From: Bradyrhizobium sp. SRS-191
Lineage (GTDB): Bacteria; Pseudomonadota; Alphaproteobacteria; Rhizobiales; Xanthobacteraceae
DNA length: 64,000 bases
Reading direction: 5' to 3'
Assembly: GCF_024586915.1 (NCBI RefSeq)
Contig: NZ_JANBVS010000027.1
Coordinates: 26,883 to 90,882 of the forward strand
Shown: piece after piece, positions 53,699 to 62,086 of the stretch
How positions within the stretch are numbered: the first letter of the stretch is position 1
How the letters are laid out: each line of letters begins with the position of its first letter
Translations under genes and position numbers: made by a program
The notes under the pieces: generated by a model
Seen by the model: only the letters and a program-made list of their open reading frames with translations
The model's database searches: none
Told to the model about the DNA's origin: nothing

Positions 53699-55204
53699 TT
53701 GGACCAGGTGAGTGATACGGCGCGTATGGATCTGGCCTGCCAGGCGATCCGCGCATCCTGTGAATCCGGGCAGACGATTGCATTCGTGTCGGGCAACTTC
53801 AACGTCGTGCATCCCGGACACTTGCGGCTTTTGAAGTTCGCCGCCGAGCAGGCCGACGTGCTTGTGGTCGGCGTCAACCCGGATTCCACGCCGGGCGTGA
53901 CCCTGGCGCAGGACATGCGGCTGGAGAATGTGCGGTCCATCGCCTTTGTGCACCATGCTGTGCGTTTAGACACCTCCGCCTCCGATTTCATCTCGCATCT
54001 GAAGCCGACGGTGGTCGTCAAGGGCAAAGAGTTCGAGGACCGCGCCAACCCGGAGCAGACCGCCGTGGACGCCTATGGCGGTCGGCTGATCTTCTCGTCC
54101 GGCGAGCTGCGCTTCGCATCGTTGTCGCTGCTGGAGCGCGACGCCAATATCGACATTTCGACGGTGCGGAAACCGCTGGAGTTTCCCAAGCGTCACGGCT
54201 TCGAGATCTCGAACCTGAAGGGCCTGCTCGGCAAGCTCAACGGCATGCGGGTGGCCGTGATCGGCGACCTCATCATCGACGAATATGTCACTTGCGATGC
54301 CGTCGGCATGTCCCAGGAGGATCCGACCATCGTCGTGACCCCGCTGATGACCCGCACCTTCGTCGGCGGCGCGGGGGCGGTTGCGGCGCATGCGCACGGC
54401 CTCGGCGCCGACGTGAAGTTCTTCACCCTCGTGGGCGACGACGAGGCGGCGCGGTTCGCGCGCAACACGCTGGAGCAGCACGGCGTCAACTTCAACGCCT
54501 TCACCGACCAGAGCCGGCCGACCACGCGCAAACAGCGTTTTCGCGCGCTGAACAAGACGCTGCTGCGTGTCAACCATCTGCGCCAGCACGCCTCCGACGC
54601 CGACCTGCAGCGGCAGATGCTGACCTCGGTCGAGCGCGCCTTGAAGACCTGCGATCTCCTGCTGTTCTCCTGCTTCAACTATGGCTGCCTGCCGCAGGAT
54701 CTGGTCGATGCGATCGCCGATCGCGCCCGCTCCCAGGGCGTGATGATGGCGGCCGACAGCCAGGTCTCTTCGCAGACCGGCGACGTCTCCCGCTTCAAGG
54801 GCATGACCCTGCTGACGCCGACCGAACGCGAGGCGCGCGTCGCGCTGAACGACTTCACCTCGGGCCTCGCCGTCATCAGCGAACGGCTGGTCGAACGGGC
54901 CCGCACGAAGAACCTTGTGATCACGCTCGGCGCCGAGGGCGCGCTGATCAACACCATGGCCGACGGCACCTTCACCTCCGACCGCCTGCCCGCGTTCAAT
55001 CCCTCGCCGAAGGACGTTTCCGGCGCAGGCGACAGCTTCTTCATGGCCTGTTCGATGGGACTGCGTGCGGGGGCCGACATCTGGCAGGCCTCCTATCTCG
55101 GCTCGCTGGCGGCGGCCCTCCAGGTCTCCCGCGTCGGCAACCTGCCGTTGACGACGGCGGAGCTCGTACGGGAGATCGACGAAACCGGCTTCAGCCACGA
55201 ATAG
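53699..55204 (+). CDS. HldE/RfaE-like bifunctional enzyme with reversed domain order
   Basis: A 501-residue protein. Residues about 25-150 are a cytidylyltransferase-like nucleotidyltransferase (GNFNVVHPGH, HxGH at 38-41). Residues about 190-495 are a PfkB-type sugar kinase (VIGDLIIDEY, MSQEDPT, and SGAGDSF with the catalytic Asp at 445). In HldE the kinase comes first, so the order here is swapped. It should phosphorylate and nucleotidylate a heptose phosphate or similar sugar. The start is a TTG at 53699 with CGGAGG eight bases upstream; ATG 53726 is a weaker alternative. It is first in the operon. Confidence 0.88.
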   Translation: MDQVSDTARMDLACQAIRASCESGQTIAFVSGNFNVVHPGHLRLLKFAAEQADVLVVGVNPDSTPGVTLAQDMRLENVRSIAFVHHAVRLDTSASDFISHLKPTVVVKGKEFEDRANPEQTAVDAYGGRLIFSSGELRFASLSLLERDANIDISTVRKPLEFPKRHGFEISNLKGLLGKLNGMRVAVIGDLIIDEYVTCDAVGMSQEDPTIVVTPLMTRTFVGGAGAVAAHAHGLGADVKFFTLVGDDEAARFARNTLEQHGVNFNAFTDQSRPTTRKQRFRALNKTLLRVNHLRQHASDADLQRQMLTSVERALKTCDLLLFSCFNYGCLPQDLVDAIADRARSQGVMMAADSQVSSQTGDVSRFKGMTLLTPTEREARVALNDFTSGLAVISERLVERARTKNLVITLGAEGALINTMADGTFTSDRLPAFNPSPKDVSGAGDSFFMACSMGLRAGADIWQASYLGSLAAALQVSRVGNLPLTTAELVREIDETGFSHE

Positions 55205-55213
55205 GATGCCGCC

Positions 55214-55936
55214 ATGCGTGCCCTTCTGCTCGCGGCCGGGATCGGAAGCCGGCTGCGTCCGCTGACCAATACGACGCCGAAATGCCTGGTGCGTGTGCAC
55301 GACCGGCCCCTGCTGGACTACTGGCTCGACCTCGTGTTCGAGGGAGGCATCGAGCGGGCGCTGTTGAACACGCACTGGCTGGCCGAACAGGTCGTGGCTC
55401 ACGTCGCGCAGTCGCGCTGGCGCGACCGGATCGATCTCGTTCACGAAGATGAACTGCTCGGCACCGGCGGCACCGTGCTCGCCAACCGGGCCTGGTTCGG
55501 CGACCAGCCGTTCATGGTGGCCCATGCAGACAATTTGACAGATTTCGACGTGAAGGGGCTGCTTGCCGCCCATCAGAGCCGGCCTGACGGCTGCATCATG
55601 ACGATGCTCGCATTCCGGACCGACGATCCGAGCTCGTGCGGGATTCTCGAGCTGGATGCTCAGCACAGGGTGATCGCCTTCCACGAGAAGGTCAAGAATC
55701 CGCCCGGGAACCTCGCCAATGGCGCGGTCTACGTGTTCGACCCCGCCGTCATCAGCGACATCGCGGCGCTGGGAAAACCTATCGTCGATCTCTCCACCGA
55801 AATCATCCCCAACTATATCGGACGCATTTTGTGCGTTGAAACCAGCGGTTATCATCGGGATATCGGCAACCCGGAAAGCTTGCGCCGAGCCCATTTGGAG
55901 TTTAATCACGAACCGCGCCGTGGCGGGGACGTTTGA
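55214..55936 (+). CDS. Sugar-1-phosphate nucleotidyltransferase, HddC-like
   Basis: A 240-residue nucleotidyltransferase with LLLAAGIGSRLRPLTNTTPK, the nucleotide-binding start, and HADNLTDFD carrying the metal-binding Asp. Its short form, without a C-terminal hexapeptide domain, resembles HddC, the D-glycero-D-manno-heptose-1-phosphate guanylyltransferase. Glucose or mannose derivatives cannot be excluded. It follows the HldE-like gene by 9 bp, so the operon holds two nucleotidyltransferase activities, possibly for two sugars or with one inactive. Confidence 0.88.
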   Translation: MRALLLAAGIGSRLRPLTNTTPKCLVRVHDRPLLDYWLDLVFEGGIERALLNTHWLAEQVVAHVAQSRWRDRIDLVHEDELLGTGGTVLANRAWFGDQPFMVAHADNLTDFDVKGLLAAHQSRPDGCIMTMLAFRTDDPSSCGILELDAQHRVIAFHEKVKNPPGNLANGAVYVFDPAVISDIAALGKPIVDLSTEIIPNYIGRILCVETSGYHRDIGNPESLRRAHLEFNHEPRRGGDV

Positions 55937-56044
55937 CGGGCGGCTTTCGCCGCCAGGCCGGTCGCCTTCCCCAGCCAATTTGTATAAAGGTGCGCGCGAC
56001 GCGCCAGCCGGCGACACGACAGGCGAGCCACGGGGATTGCTCAG

Positions 56045-56983
56045 ATGAAGATATTCGTGACCGGAGCGTGCGGCTACAAGGGCAGTGTGCTCGTGCCGAA
56101 GCTCCTGAAGGCCGGCCACAAGGTCGTTGCATTCGACATCATGTGGTTCGGCAACTTCCTCGATCCCCATCCGGATCTCACGGTGGTTCAGGGCGACGTG
56201 CGCAATCCCGATGCGATCGACCTGACGGGCGTCGATGCGATCATCCATCTCTCCAGCGTCGCCAATGATCCCTGCGGCGATCTCGATCCGAAGCTGACCT
56301 GGGAGATCTCCTGCCTCGCGACGATGCAGCTCGCCGATCGCGCCTATCGCCACGGCATCAAGCGCTTCATCTACGCCTCCTCCGGCAGCGTCTACGGCGT
56401 CAAGGAAGAGGAGCAGGTCACCGAGGATCTCGAGCTGCTGCCGATTTCCGAGTACAACAAGACCAAGATGTGCGGCGAGCGCATCGTGCTGTCCTACAAG
56501 GACGACATGGTGGTGCAGATCGTGCGCCCCGCGACCGTCTGCGGCTACTCCCCGCGCCAGCGGCTCGACGTCTCCGTCAACATGCTGACGATGCAGGCGC
56601 TGATGAACGGCCGCATCACGGTGTTCGGCGGCGACCAGACCCGGCCGAACATCCACATCGACGACATCACCGATCTCTATCTCTTCCTGCTCGATCATCC
56701 CGAACACACCGGCGTCTACAATGCGGGCTTCGAGAACATCTCGATCCTCGACATTGCCAATCTGGTCACCAAGCACGTGCCGGCCGAGGTCATCGTGACG
56801 CCCTCGAACGATCCGCGCAGCTATCGCGTCAACTCCGATCGCCTGCTGGCGACCGGCTTCCGCCCGAAGAAGACGGTGGAGGACGCGATCAAGGAAATCA
56901 TCGGCATGTACTCGCAAGGCCAGCTCAAGAACGAGGACCGCTGGTACAATCTGAAATGGATGGAGAAGGAGGTCGTGAAATGA
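56045..56983 (+). CDS. NAD-dependent sugar epimerase/dehydratase (SDR)
   Basis: A 312-residue extended SDR. It starts with VTGACGYKGSVLVPKLL, a slightly altered Rossmann motif, and has YASSGSVYG and the catalytic YNKTK (Y137, K141). It is shorter than GDP-mannose dehydratases and closer to epimerases acting on NDP-sugars. A 108-bp gap precedes it, the largest inside the operon, and may contain an internal promoter. Its stop overlaps the gmhA start by four bases (ATGA). Confidence 0.9.
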   Translation: MKIFVTGACGYKGSVLVPKLLKAGHKVVAFDIMWFGNFLDPHPDLTVVQGDVRNPDAIDLTGVDAIIHLSSVANDPCGDLDPKLTWEISCLATMQLADRAYRHGIKRFIYASSGSVYGVKEEEQVTEDLELLPISEYNKTKMCGERIVLSYKDDMVVQIVRPATVCGYSPRQRLDVSVNMLTMQALMNGRITVFGGDQTRPNIHIDDITDLYLFLLDHPEHTGVYNAGFENISILDIANLVTKHVPAEVIVTPSNDPRSYRVNSDRLLATGFRPKKTVEDAIKEIIGMYSQGQLKNEDRWYNLKWMEKEVVK

Positions 56984-57588
56984 ACGTCCTGGCCTTCAAG
57001 ACCCCCGGCAGCCTGTTCGCCGACTACACCAGCCGCTTCAGCACCGTGCTGAAGGATTTCGACTGGGCCCCTGTCGAGAAGCTCGCCTACGATCTGCGCG
57101 ACTGCTGGCAGACCGGCCGGCAGGTGTTCTTCTGCGGCAATGGCGGCAGCGGCGGCAACGCCAACCACCTCGCCAACGACTTCCTCTACGCGCTGTCGAA
57201 AACGCCGGGCTCGGGCCTGCGCGTCCATTCGCTGTCGTCGAATCCGTCGGTCATCACCTGCCTCGCCAATGACGAAGGCTATGACCAGGTGTTCTCGCTG
57301 CAACTCGCGGTGCTCGCGCGCAAGGGCGACGTGCTGATCACCTTCTCCGGCTCCGGCAACTCGCCGAACATCCTGAAGGCGCTCGAAGAGGGCAAGAAGA
57401 TCGGCATGACCAGCTATGCCGTGCTCGGTTTCACCGGCGGCAAGGCCAAGGCGCTCGCCGACGTGCCGATCCATTTCGCTGTTGACGACATGCAGATCGC
57501 CGAGGACGCGCAGATGGTCATCGGCCACATGATCATGCAATGGCTGTACGCCCAGCGTGGCGACATCATCACGACGCGCGAGGTCTGA
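56980..57588 (+). CDS. gmhA: Phosphoheptose isomerase GmhA-like (SIS domain)
   Basis: A 202-residue SIS-domain protein. CGNGGSGGNANHLANDF and TFSGSGNSPN are the sugar-phosphate loops of GmhA, which converts sedoheptulose 7-phosphate to D-glycero-D-manno-heptose 7-phosphate. Size and motif spacing fit. It is translationally coupled to the upstream epimerase through an ATGA overlap. Sedoheptulose 7-phosphate is a transketolase product, and a split transketolase lies three genes downstream. Confidence 0.92.
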   Translation: MNVLAFKTPGSLFADYTSRFSTVLKDFDWAPVEKLAYDLRDCWQTGRQVFFCGNGGSGGNANHLANDFLYALSKTPGSGLRVHSLSSNPSVITCLANDEGYDQVFSLQLAVLARKGDVLITFSGSGNSPNILKALEEGKKIGMTSYAVLGFTGGKAKALADVPIHFAVDDMQIAEDAQMVIGHMIMQWLYAQRGDIITTREV

Positions 57589-57600
57589 CGGACAGAGACG

Positions 57601-58599
57601 ATGGCTGCGAACGAAAAGTACCTGATCCTCGGCTCGAACTCCTTCTCGGGCGCAACCTTCGTCGACTTCCTGGCCGCGGCCGGTCACGACGTGATCGCGA
57701 CCAGCCGCTCGGACGAGCCGCATGACGCGTTCCTGCCCTACAAGTGGCAGAAGCGCCCCGGTAACGTCCGCTTCAAGCGCGTCGACCTGAATCACGACCT
57801 CGACGCGCTGAAGGCGCTGCTGGCAAGCGAGCGGCCGACTCATGTCGTGAACTTCGCGGCGCAGAGCATGGTCGGCGAGAGCTGGCTGTATCCGGACCAT
57901 TGGATGATGACCAACGTCGTCTCCGCGGTCCGACTGCACGACATCCTGCGCAACTATGACGGTCTCGACCGCTACGTCCATGTCACCACGCCGGAGGTCT
58001 ACGGCTCGACCGAGGGCTGGGTGCGCGAGGATGCGCCGTTCAACCCGTCGACGCCCTACGCCGTGTCGCGTGCGGCCGGTGACATGAGCCTGCGCACCTA
58101 TTTCGCCAACTACCAGTTCCCCGTCGTGTTCACCCGCGCGGCCAACGTCTACGGCCCGGGCCAGCAGCTCTATCGCATCGTGCCGCGCACCATCGTGGCC
58201 GCGATGACCGGGCAGAAGCTGCGCCTCGACGGCGGCGGCAAGTCGGTCCGCGTGTTCATCCACATGACCGATGTGTCGGATGCGACGGTGAAGATCGGCC
58301 GCAGCGGCAAGCTCGGCGAGACCTATCACATCTCCGGCTACGAGCTGGTGTCGATCCGCACGCTGGTCGAGATGATCCTGGCCCGGCTCGGCAAGAACTT
58401 CGAGGACTGCGTCGAGATCGGCCCGGAGCGGCCCGGCAAGGACACCGCCTACACGCTCGACAGCTTCAAGCTGCGGACCGAGCTCGGCTGGCGCGACACC
58501 TTCTCGCTGGAACAGGGCATCGACGACGTCATCGCCTGGGCGCGACGCTTCGAGCATGTCATGGCCAAGCTGCCGACCAAGTATGAGCATAAACCCTGA
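57601..58599 (+). CDS. GDP-mannose/dTDP-glucose 4,6-dehydratase-like SDR, YxxxR variant
   Basis: A 332-residue extended SDR with LILGSNSFSGATFVDFL at the start and a dehydratase-type TTPEVYGS loop (E132). The catalytic motif reads YAVSR (Y153, R157): the Lys normally found four residues after Tyr is Arg. The codons (tac gcc gtg tcg cgt) leave no doubt. It probably acts on the NDP-heptose as a 4,6-dehydratase, but the substitution may alter the reaction. It lies 12 bp after gmhA. Confidence 0.88.
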   Translation: MAANEKYLILGSNSFSGATFVDFLAAAGHDVIATSRSDEPHDAFLPYKWQKRPGNVRFKRVDLNHDLDALKALLASERPTHVVNFAAQSMVGESWLYPDHWMMTNVVSAVRLHDILRNYDGLDRYVHVTTPEVYGSTEGWVREDAPFNPSTPYAVSRAAGDMSLRTYFANYQFPVVFTRAANVYGPGQQLYRIVPRTIVAAMTGQKLRLDGGGKSVRVFIHMTDVSDATVKIGRSGKLGETYHISGYELVSIRTLVEMILARLGKNFEDCVEIGPERPGKDTAYTLDSFKLRTELGWRDTFSLEQGIDDVIAWARRFEHVMAKLPTKYEHKP

Positions 58600-58644
58600 T
58601 CGATCCCTGCGCTGTCCCGAGGGGATGCGCGACTGGAGAGCACG

Positions 58645-59493
58645 ATGAACGTGGCAGTCCGGAACACCGCGGCCAAGCCCGACGTGGCCGCCCTGAAGGC
58701 GCAGGCCGCGAAGCTGCGCGGCAAGATCATCGAGATGTCGCACAAGGCGCAGGCCGCGCATCTCGCCTCGTCGCTGTCCTGCGCCGATGCGATGACCGCG
58801 GCCTATTGGCACGTGCTCAACATCGACCCGAAGAACCCGACCGATCCGCTGCGCGATCGCTTCATCCTCTCGAAGGGCCACGCCGCCGCGGCGCTGTTCG
58901 CGACCTTGGCGATGAAGGGCTACTTCCCGATCGAGGAGCTCGACACCTATTGCCAGGACGGCGGCCGGCTCGCCGAGCATCCGCCGGCGAACCTGCTGCC
59001 CGGCGTCGAAGCGGCCACCGGCTCGCTCGGCCACGGCCTGCCGCTCGGCTGCGGCATGGCGCTGGCGGGGCGCATCAAGGGCGAGAGCTACCGCGTGTTT
59101 GCGCTGCTGTCGGACGGCGAGAACAATGAGGGCTCGGTGTGGGAGGCCGCGATGTTCGCCGCCGCCCAGAAGCTCGAGAACGTCTGCGTCGTCGTCGACT
59201 ACAACAAGTGGCAGGCGACCGCGCGCTCCAACGAGACGCTGATGCTGGCGCCGCTGCGCGACAAATGGGCCGCCTTCGGCTGGGACGCGCACGAGATCGA
59301 CGGCCATGACGTCGGCGCGCTGGCGGAAGCCATGCAGAACATCCCGAACGGTTCGGGCAAGCCGGTGGCGCTGATCGCCCACACCGTGAAGGGCAAGGGC
59401 GTGTCGTTCATGGAGGACGACAACAACTGGCATTACCGCGCCCCCACCGCTGAGGAAGTCGTCAAGTCGTTCAAGGAGCTCGGCCTGTCATGA
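58645..59493 (+). CDS. Transketolase-like protein, N-terminal (TPP-binding) half
   Basis: A 282-residue protein equal to the N-terminal part of transketolase. It has FILSKGHAAAALFA, GSLGHGLPLGCGMALAG and the TPP-pyrophosphate motif SDGENNEGSVWEA. Its partner half follows with a 4-base overlap (ATGA), so the two chains should form one active enzyme. Split transketolases in surface-sugar loci are thought to transfer ketol units to unusual acceptors. In this operon it could make sedoheptulose 7-phosphate for GmhA or extend a sugar by two carbons. Confidence 0.93.
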   Translation: MNVAVRNTAAKPDVAALKAQAAKLRGKIIEMSHKAQAAHLASSLSCADAMTAAYWHVLNIDPKNPTDPLRDRFILSKGHAAAALFATLAMKGYFPIEELDTYCQDGGRLAEHPPANLLPGVEAATGSLGHGLPLGCGMALAGRIKGESYRVFALLSDGENNEGSVWEAAMFAAAQKLENVCVVVDYNKWQATARSNETLMLAPLRDKWAAFGWDAHEIDGHDVGALAEAMQNIPNGSGKPVALIAHTVKGKGVSFMEDDNNWHYRAPTAEEVVKSFKELGLS

Positions 59494-60413
59494 GAAACGC
59501 GTTCGCGGACGAACTGACCAAGCTCGGCAACGAGGACTCTCGCGTCGTCATGCTGTCGGGCGACATCGGCAACCGCCTGTTCGACAAGTTCAAGGACAAG
59601 CATCCGAGCCGCTTCTTCAACTGCGGCGTCGCCGAGGCCAACATGATGGGCGTCGCCGCCGGCATGGCCATGAACGGCCTGCGCCCAGTCGCCTACACGA
59701 TCACCCCGTTCGTGACGACGCGCTGCCTGGAGCAGATCCGCACCGACGTCTGCTATCACGAGGCCCCGGTGACCATCGTCGCCGTCGGCGCCGGCCTTGC
59801 TTATTCCGGCCTCGGCCCCACCCATCACGCCTGCGAGGACATCTCGTTCCTGCGCTCGATCCCAAACATGGTCGTGATCTGTCCGGGCGATGCCTTCGAG
59901 GTGCGCGGCGCGCTGCGCGCGGCGATGCAGCAGGACCGTCCGGTCTACATCCGCATGGGCAAGAAGGGTGAGCCTGTCGTTCACAAGGGCCCCATCGCGG
60001 ATTTCAAGATCGGCAAGGCGATCACCATCGAGGAAGGCTCCGACGTCTGCCTGCTCTCGACCGGCAACATGCTGCCGGAAGTCATTGAAGCCGCACACAC
60101 GTTGAAGGAGAAGGGCATCTCCGCGGAGGTCGTGAGCTTCCACACCGTGAAGCCGCTGGATGAAGACAAGCTCAAGCAGGCCTTCAGCCGCTTCAAGCTG
60201 GTTGCCACCATCGAGGAGCATTCGCTGATCGGCGGCTTCGGCGCGGCGGTCTCGGAGTGGCTCGTCGACAGCGAGACGCAGCATAAGAAGTTCCTGCGCT
60301 TCGGCACGCCGGATGCCTTCTTCAAGAAATCCGGTGAACAGGAATATGCCCGCGAGGTGCTGGGACTGACCGGCCACCAGATCGCGGACAAGATCATCCA
60401 CGCGTTGAGCTGA
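59490..60413 (+). CDS. Transketolase-like protein, C-terminal half
   Basis: A 307-residue protein containing the pyrimidine-binding and C-terminal domains of transketolase. It has MLSGDIGNRLFD, FFNCGVAEANMMGVAAGMA with the catalytic Glu that activates TPP, and the late IEEHSLIGGFGAAV. It is coupled to the N-terminal half by an ATGA overlap. Neither half is truncated, so this is a stable two-gene form rather than a broken gene. Confidence 0.93.
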   Translation: MRNAFADELTKLGNEDSRVVMLSGDIGNRLFDKFKDKHPSRFFNCGVAEANMMGVAAGMAMNGLRPVAYTITPFVTTRCLEQIRTDVCYHEAPVTIVAVGAGLAYSGLGPTHHACEDISFLRSIPNMVVICPGDAFEVRGALRAAMQQDRPVYIRMGKKGEPVVHKGPIADFKIGKAITIEEGSDVCLLSTGNMLPEVIEAAHTLKEKGISAEVVSFHTVKPLDEDKLKQAFSRFKLVATIEEHSLIGGFGAAVSEWLVDSETQHKKFLRFGTPDAFFKKSGEQEYAREVLGLTGHQIADKIIHALS

Positions 60414-60421
60414 GACATCAC

Positions 60422-61459
60422 ATGAAGACCCAAGCTGCCCTCCTGGTCCAGACCGGCCAGCCGCTCGTGTTGGCCGAGATCGAAACCCCCGCCTTGAAGC
60501 CGGGCCAGGTGCTGGTCGAGATCGCCTATTCCGGCGCCTGCGGCACGCAGGTGATGGAGTGGCGCGGCGACAAGGGCGAGGACAAATGGGTCCCGCATTG
60601 CCTCGGCCACGAGGGCACCGGCACGGTCATCGAGGCCGGCAGCGCCGTCACCAAGGTCAAGGTCGGCGACAAGGTCGTGCTGTCCTGGATCAAGGGCACC
60701 GGCATCGAGGCCGGCGGCGCGGTCTATGACTGGGACGGCAAGAAGGTCAATGCCGGCGGCGTCACCACCTTCCAGCGCCATTCCGTCGTCAGCGAGAACC
60801 GCCTGACCCTGCTGCCGCCTGACCTGCCGATGGATGTCGCGGTGCTGCTCGGCTGCGCCGCGCCGACCGGCATGGGCGCGGTCTACAACGTGCTGAAGGT
60901 GCAGCCGGGCGACGCCGTCGCCGTGTTCGGCACCGGCGGCATCGGCCTCAATGCGCTGATGGCGGCGGCGCTGGCCGGCGCGATGCCGGTGATCGGCATC
61001 GACCCCAACCCGACGCGCCGCGCGCTCGCCAAGATCTACGGCGCAACGCACGTGATCGATGCGGCCGGCGACGTGCTGGCCGAGATCAAGAAGATCGTGC
61101 CGCAGGGCGTTGATCTCGCGGTCGAATCCTCCGGCATTCCCGGCGTGATGGATCAGGCGATCAATGCCACAAGGCAGCAGGGCGGCCGCGCGGTCGTGAT
61201 CGGCAATGCCAAGCACGGCGCGGCGCTGACGTTGAATCCCGGCGTCTTCAACCAGGGCAAGAGCCTGCTCGGCACCTGGGGCGGCGACAGCGTTCCGGAT
61301 CGCGATTACGGACGCTATGGGCGGCTGCTGAGCTCCGGCCGCTTCCCGGTGCGGGACCTCCTGTCGAAGCCCTACAGCCTCGCCCAGGCCGACCAGGCGC
61401 TGCAGGACCTCGCCGCCGGCAAGGTCGGCCGTCCGCTGATCGACATGTCGCTGACTTAA
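60422..61459 (+). CDS. Zinc-type alcohol dehydrogenase (MDR) lacking structural zinc site
   Basis: A 345-residue medium-chain dehydrogenase. The catalytic-zinc ligands are present (C40 in SGACGTQ, H63-E64 in GHEGTG) and the NAD motif is FGTGGIGLNALMAA. The lobe that normally carries four structural-zinc cysteines is replaced by a short stretch around SWIKGTGIEAGGAVYDWDG without any Cys. It probably oxidises or reduces a sugar or polyol intermediate of the operon. It is 8 bp after the transketolase C-half. Confidence 0.9.
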   Translation: MKTQAALLVQTGQPLVLAEIETPALKPGQVLVEIAYSGACGTQVMEWRGDKGEDKWVPHCLGHEGTGTVIEAGSAVTKVKVGDKVVLSWIKGTGIEAGGAVYDWDGKKVNAGGVTTFQRHSVVSENRLTLLPPDLPMDVAVLLGCAAPTGMGAVYNVLKVQPGDAVAVFGTGGIGLNALMAAALAGAMPVIGIDPNPTRRALAKIYGATHVIDAAGDVLAEIKKIVPQGVDLAVESSGIPGVMDQAINATRQQGGRAVVIGNAKHGAALTLNPGVFNQGKSLLGTWGGDSVPDRDYGRYGRLLSSGRFPVRDLLSKPYSLAQADQALQDLAAGKVGRPLIDMSLT

Positions 61460-61468
61460 GTTCTGGCC

Positions 61469-62086
61469 ATGCGGATCGGGATCGACTTCGACAACACGAT
61501 CGCCTGCTATGACGGCGTGTTTCATGCGGCCGCGCTGGAGCGCGGCCTGATCCCGGCCGACCTCGGCCGCGACAAGAACAGCGTCCGCGACCATCTCAAC
61601 GGCTCGGGCCGCAAGGACGATTTCACCGAGCTGCAGGGCTATGTCTACGGCGCCCGCATGGACCTGGTGTCACCCTACCCTGGGTTTGCGGAGTTCGTGA
61701 CGGCGGCCCGCGCTGCCGGCCATGACCTGTTCATCGTCAGCCATAAGACCAAGCACCCCATTCTCGGGCCGAAGCACGACATGCATGCCGCCGCGCGCGG
61801 CTTCCTGACCGACCGCGGCCTGATGGGATCAGCGCACGGCCAGATCTCACCTGACCGCGTGTTCTTCGAGCTGACCAAGGACGAGAAGGTCGCCCGCGCC
61901 CATGCGCTGGCCTGCGAGGTCTTCGTGGACGACTTGCCGGAGATCCTGGCCATGACCGGCTTCCCCGAGGGCATGCGCAAGGTGCTGTTCGATCCGGAGA
62001 ACCAGTTCGTGACCAAGGCGACGCCATATGAGCGCCGCGCGTCCTGGGCTGAGATCGCGGCGGATGTCGTCCGTGACCGCGGCTGA
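61469..62086 (+). CDS. HAD-superfamily phosphatase-like protein
   Basis: A 205-residue protein with the HAD motif IDFDNTIACYDG (D6 nucleophile, D8 acid), FIVSHKTKHP as motif II and EVFVDDLPEI as the last acidic motif. In heptose pathways a HAD enzyme (GmhB) removes the 7-phosphate; this protein is not a close GmhB match by eye, so the substrate is open. Its 3' end overlaps the next gene by 23 bp, in a different frame. Confidence 0.85.
   Translation: MRIGIDFDNTIACYDGVFHAAALERGLIPADLGRDKNSVRDHLNGSGRKDDFTELQGYVYGARMDLVSPYPGFAEFVTAARAAGHDLFIVSHKTKHPILGPKHDMHAAARGFLTDRGLMGSAHGQISPDRVFFELTKDEKVARAHALACEVFVDDLPEILAMTGFPEGMRKVLFDPENQFVTKATPYERRASWAEIAADVVRDRG

Noticed and set aside
53966..56917. 983-residue minus-strand open frame
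   Set aside because: Antisense to the HldE-like, HddC-like and SDR genes; no recognisable domain.
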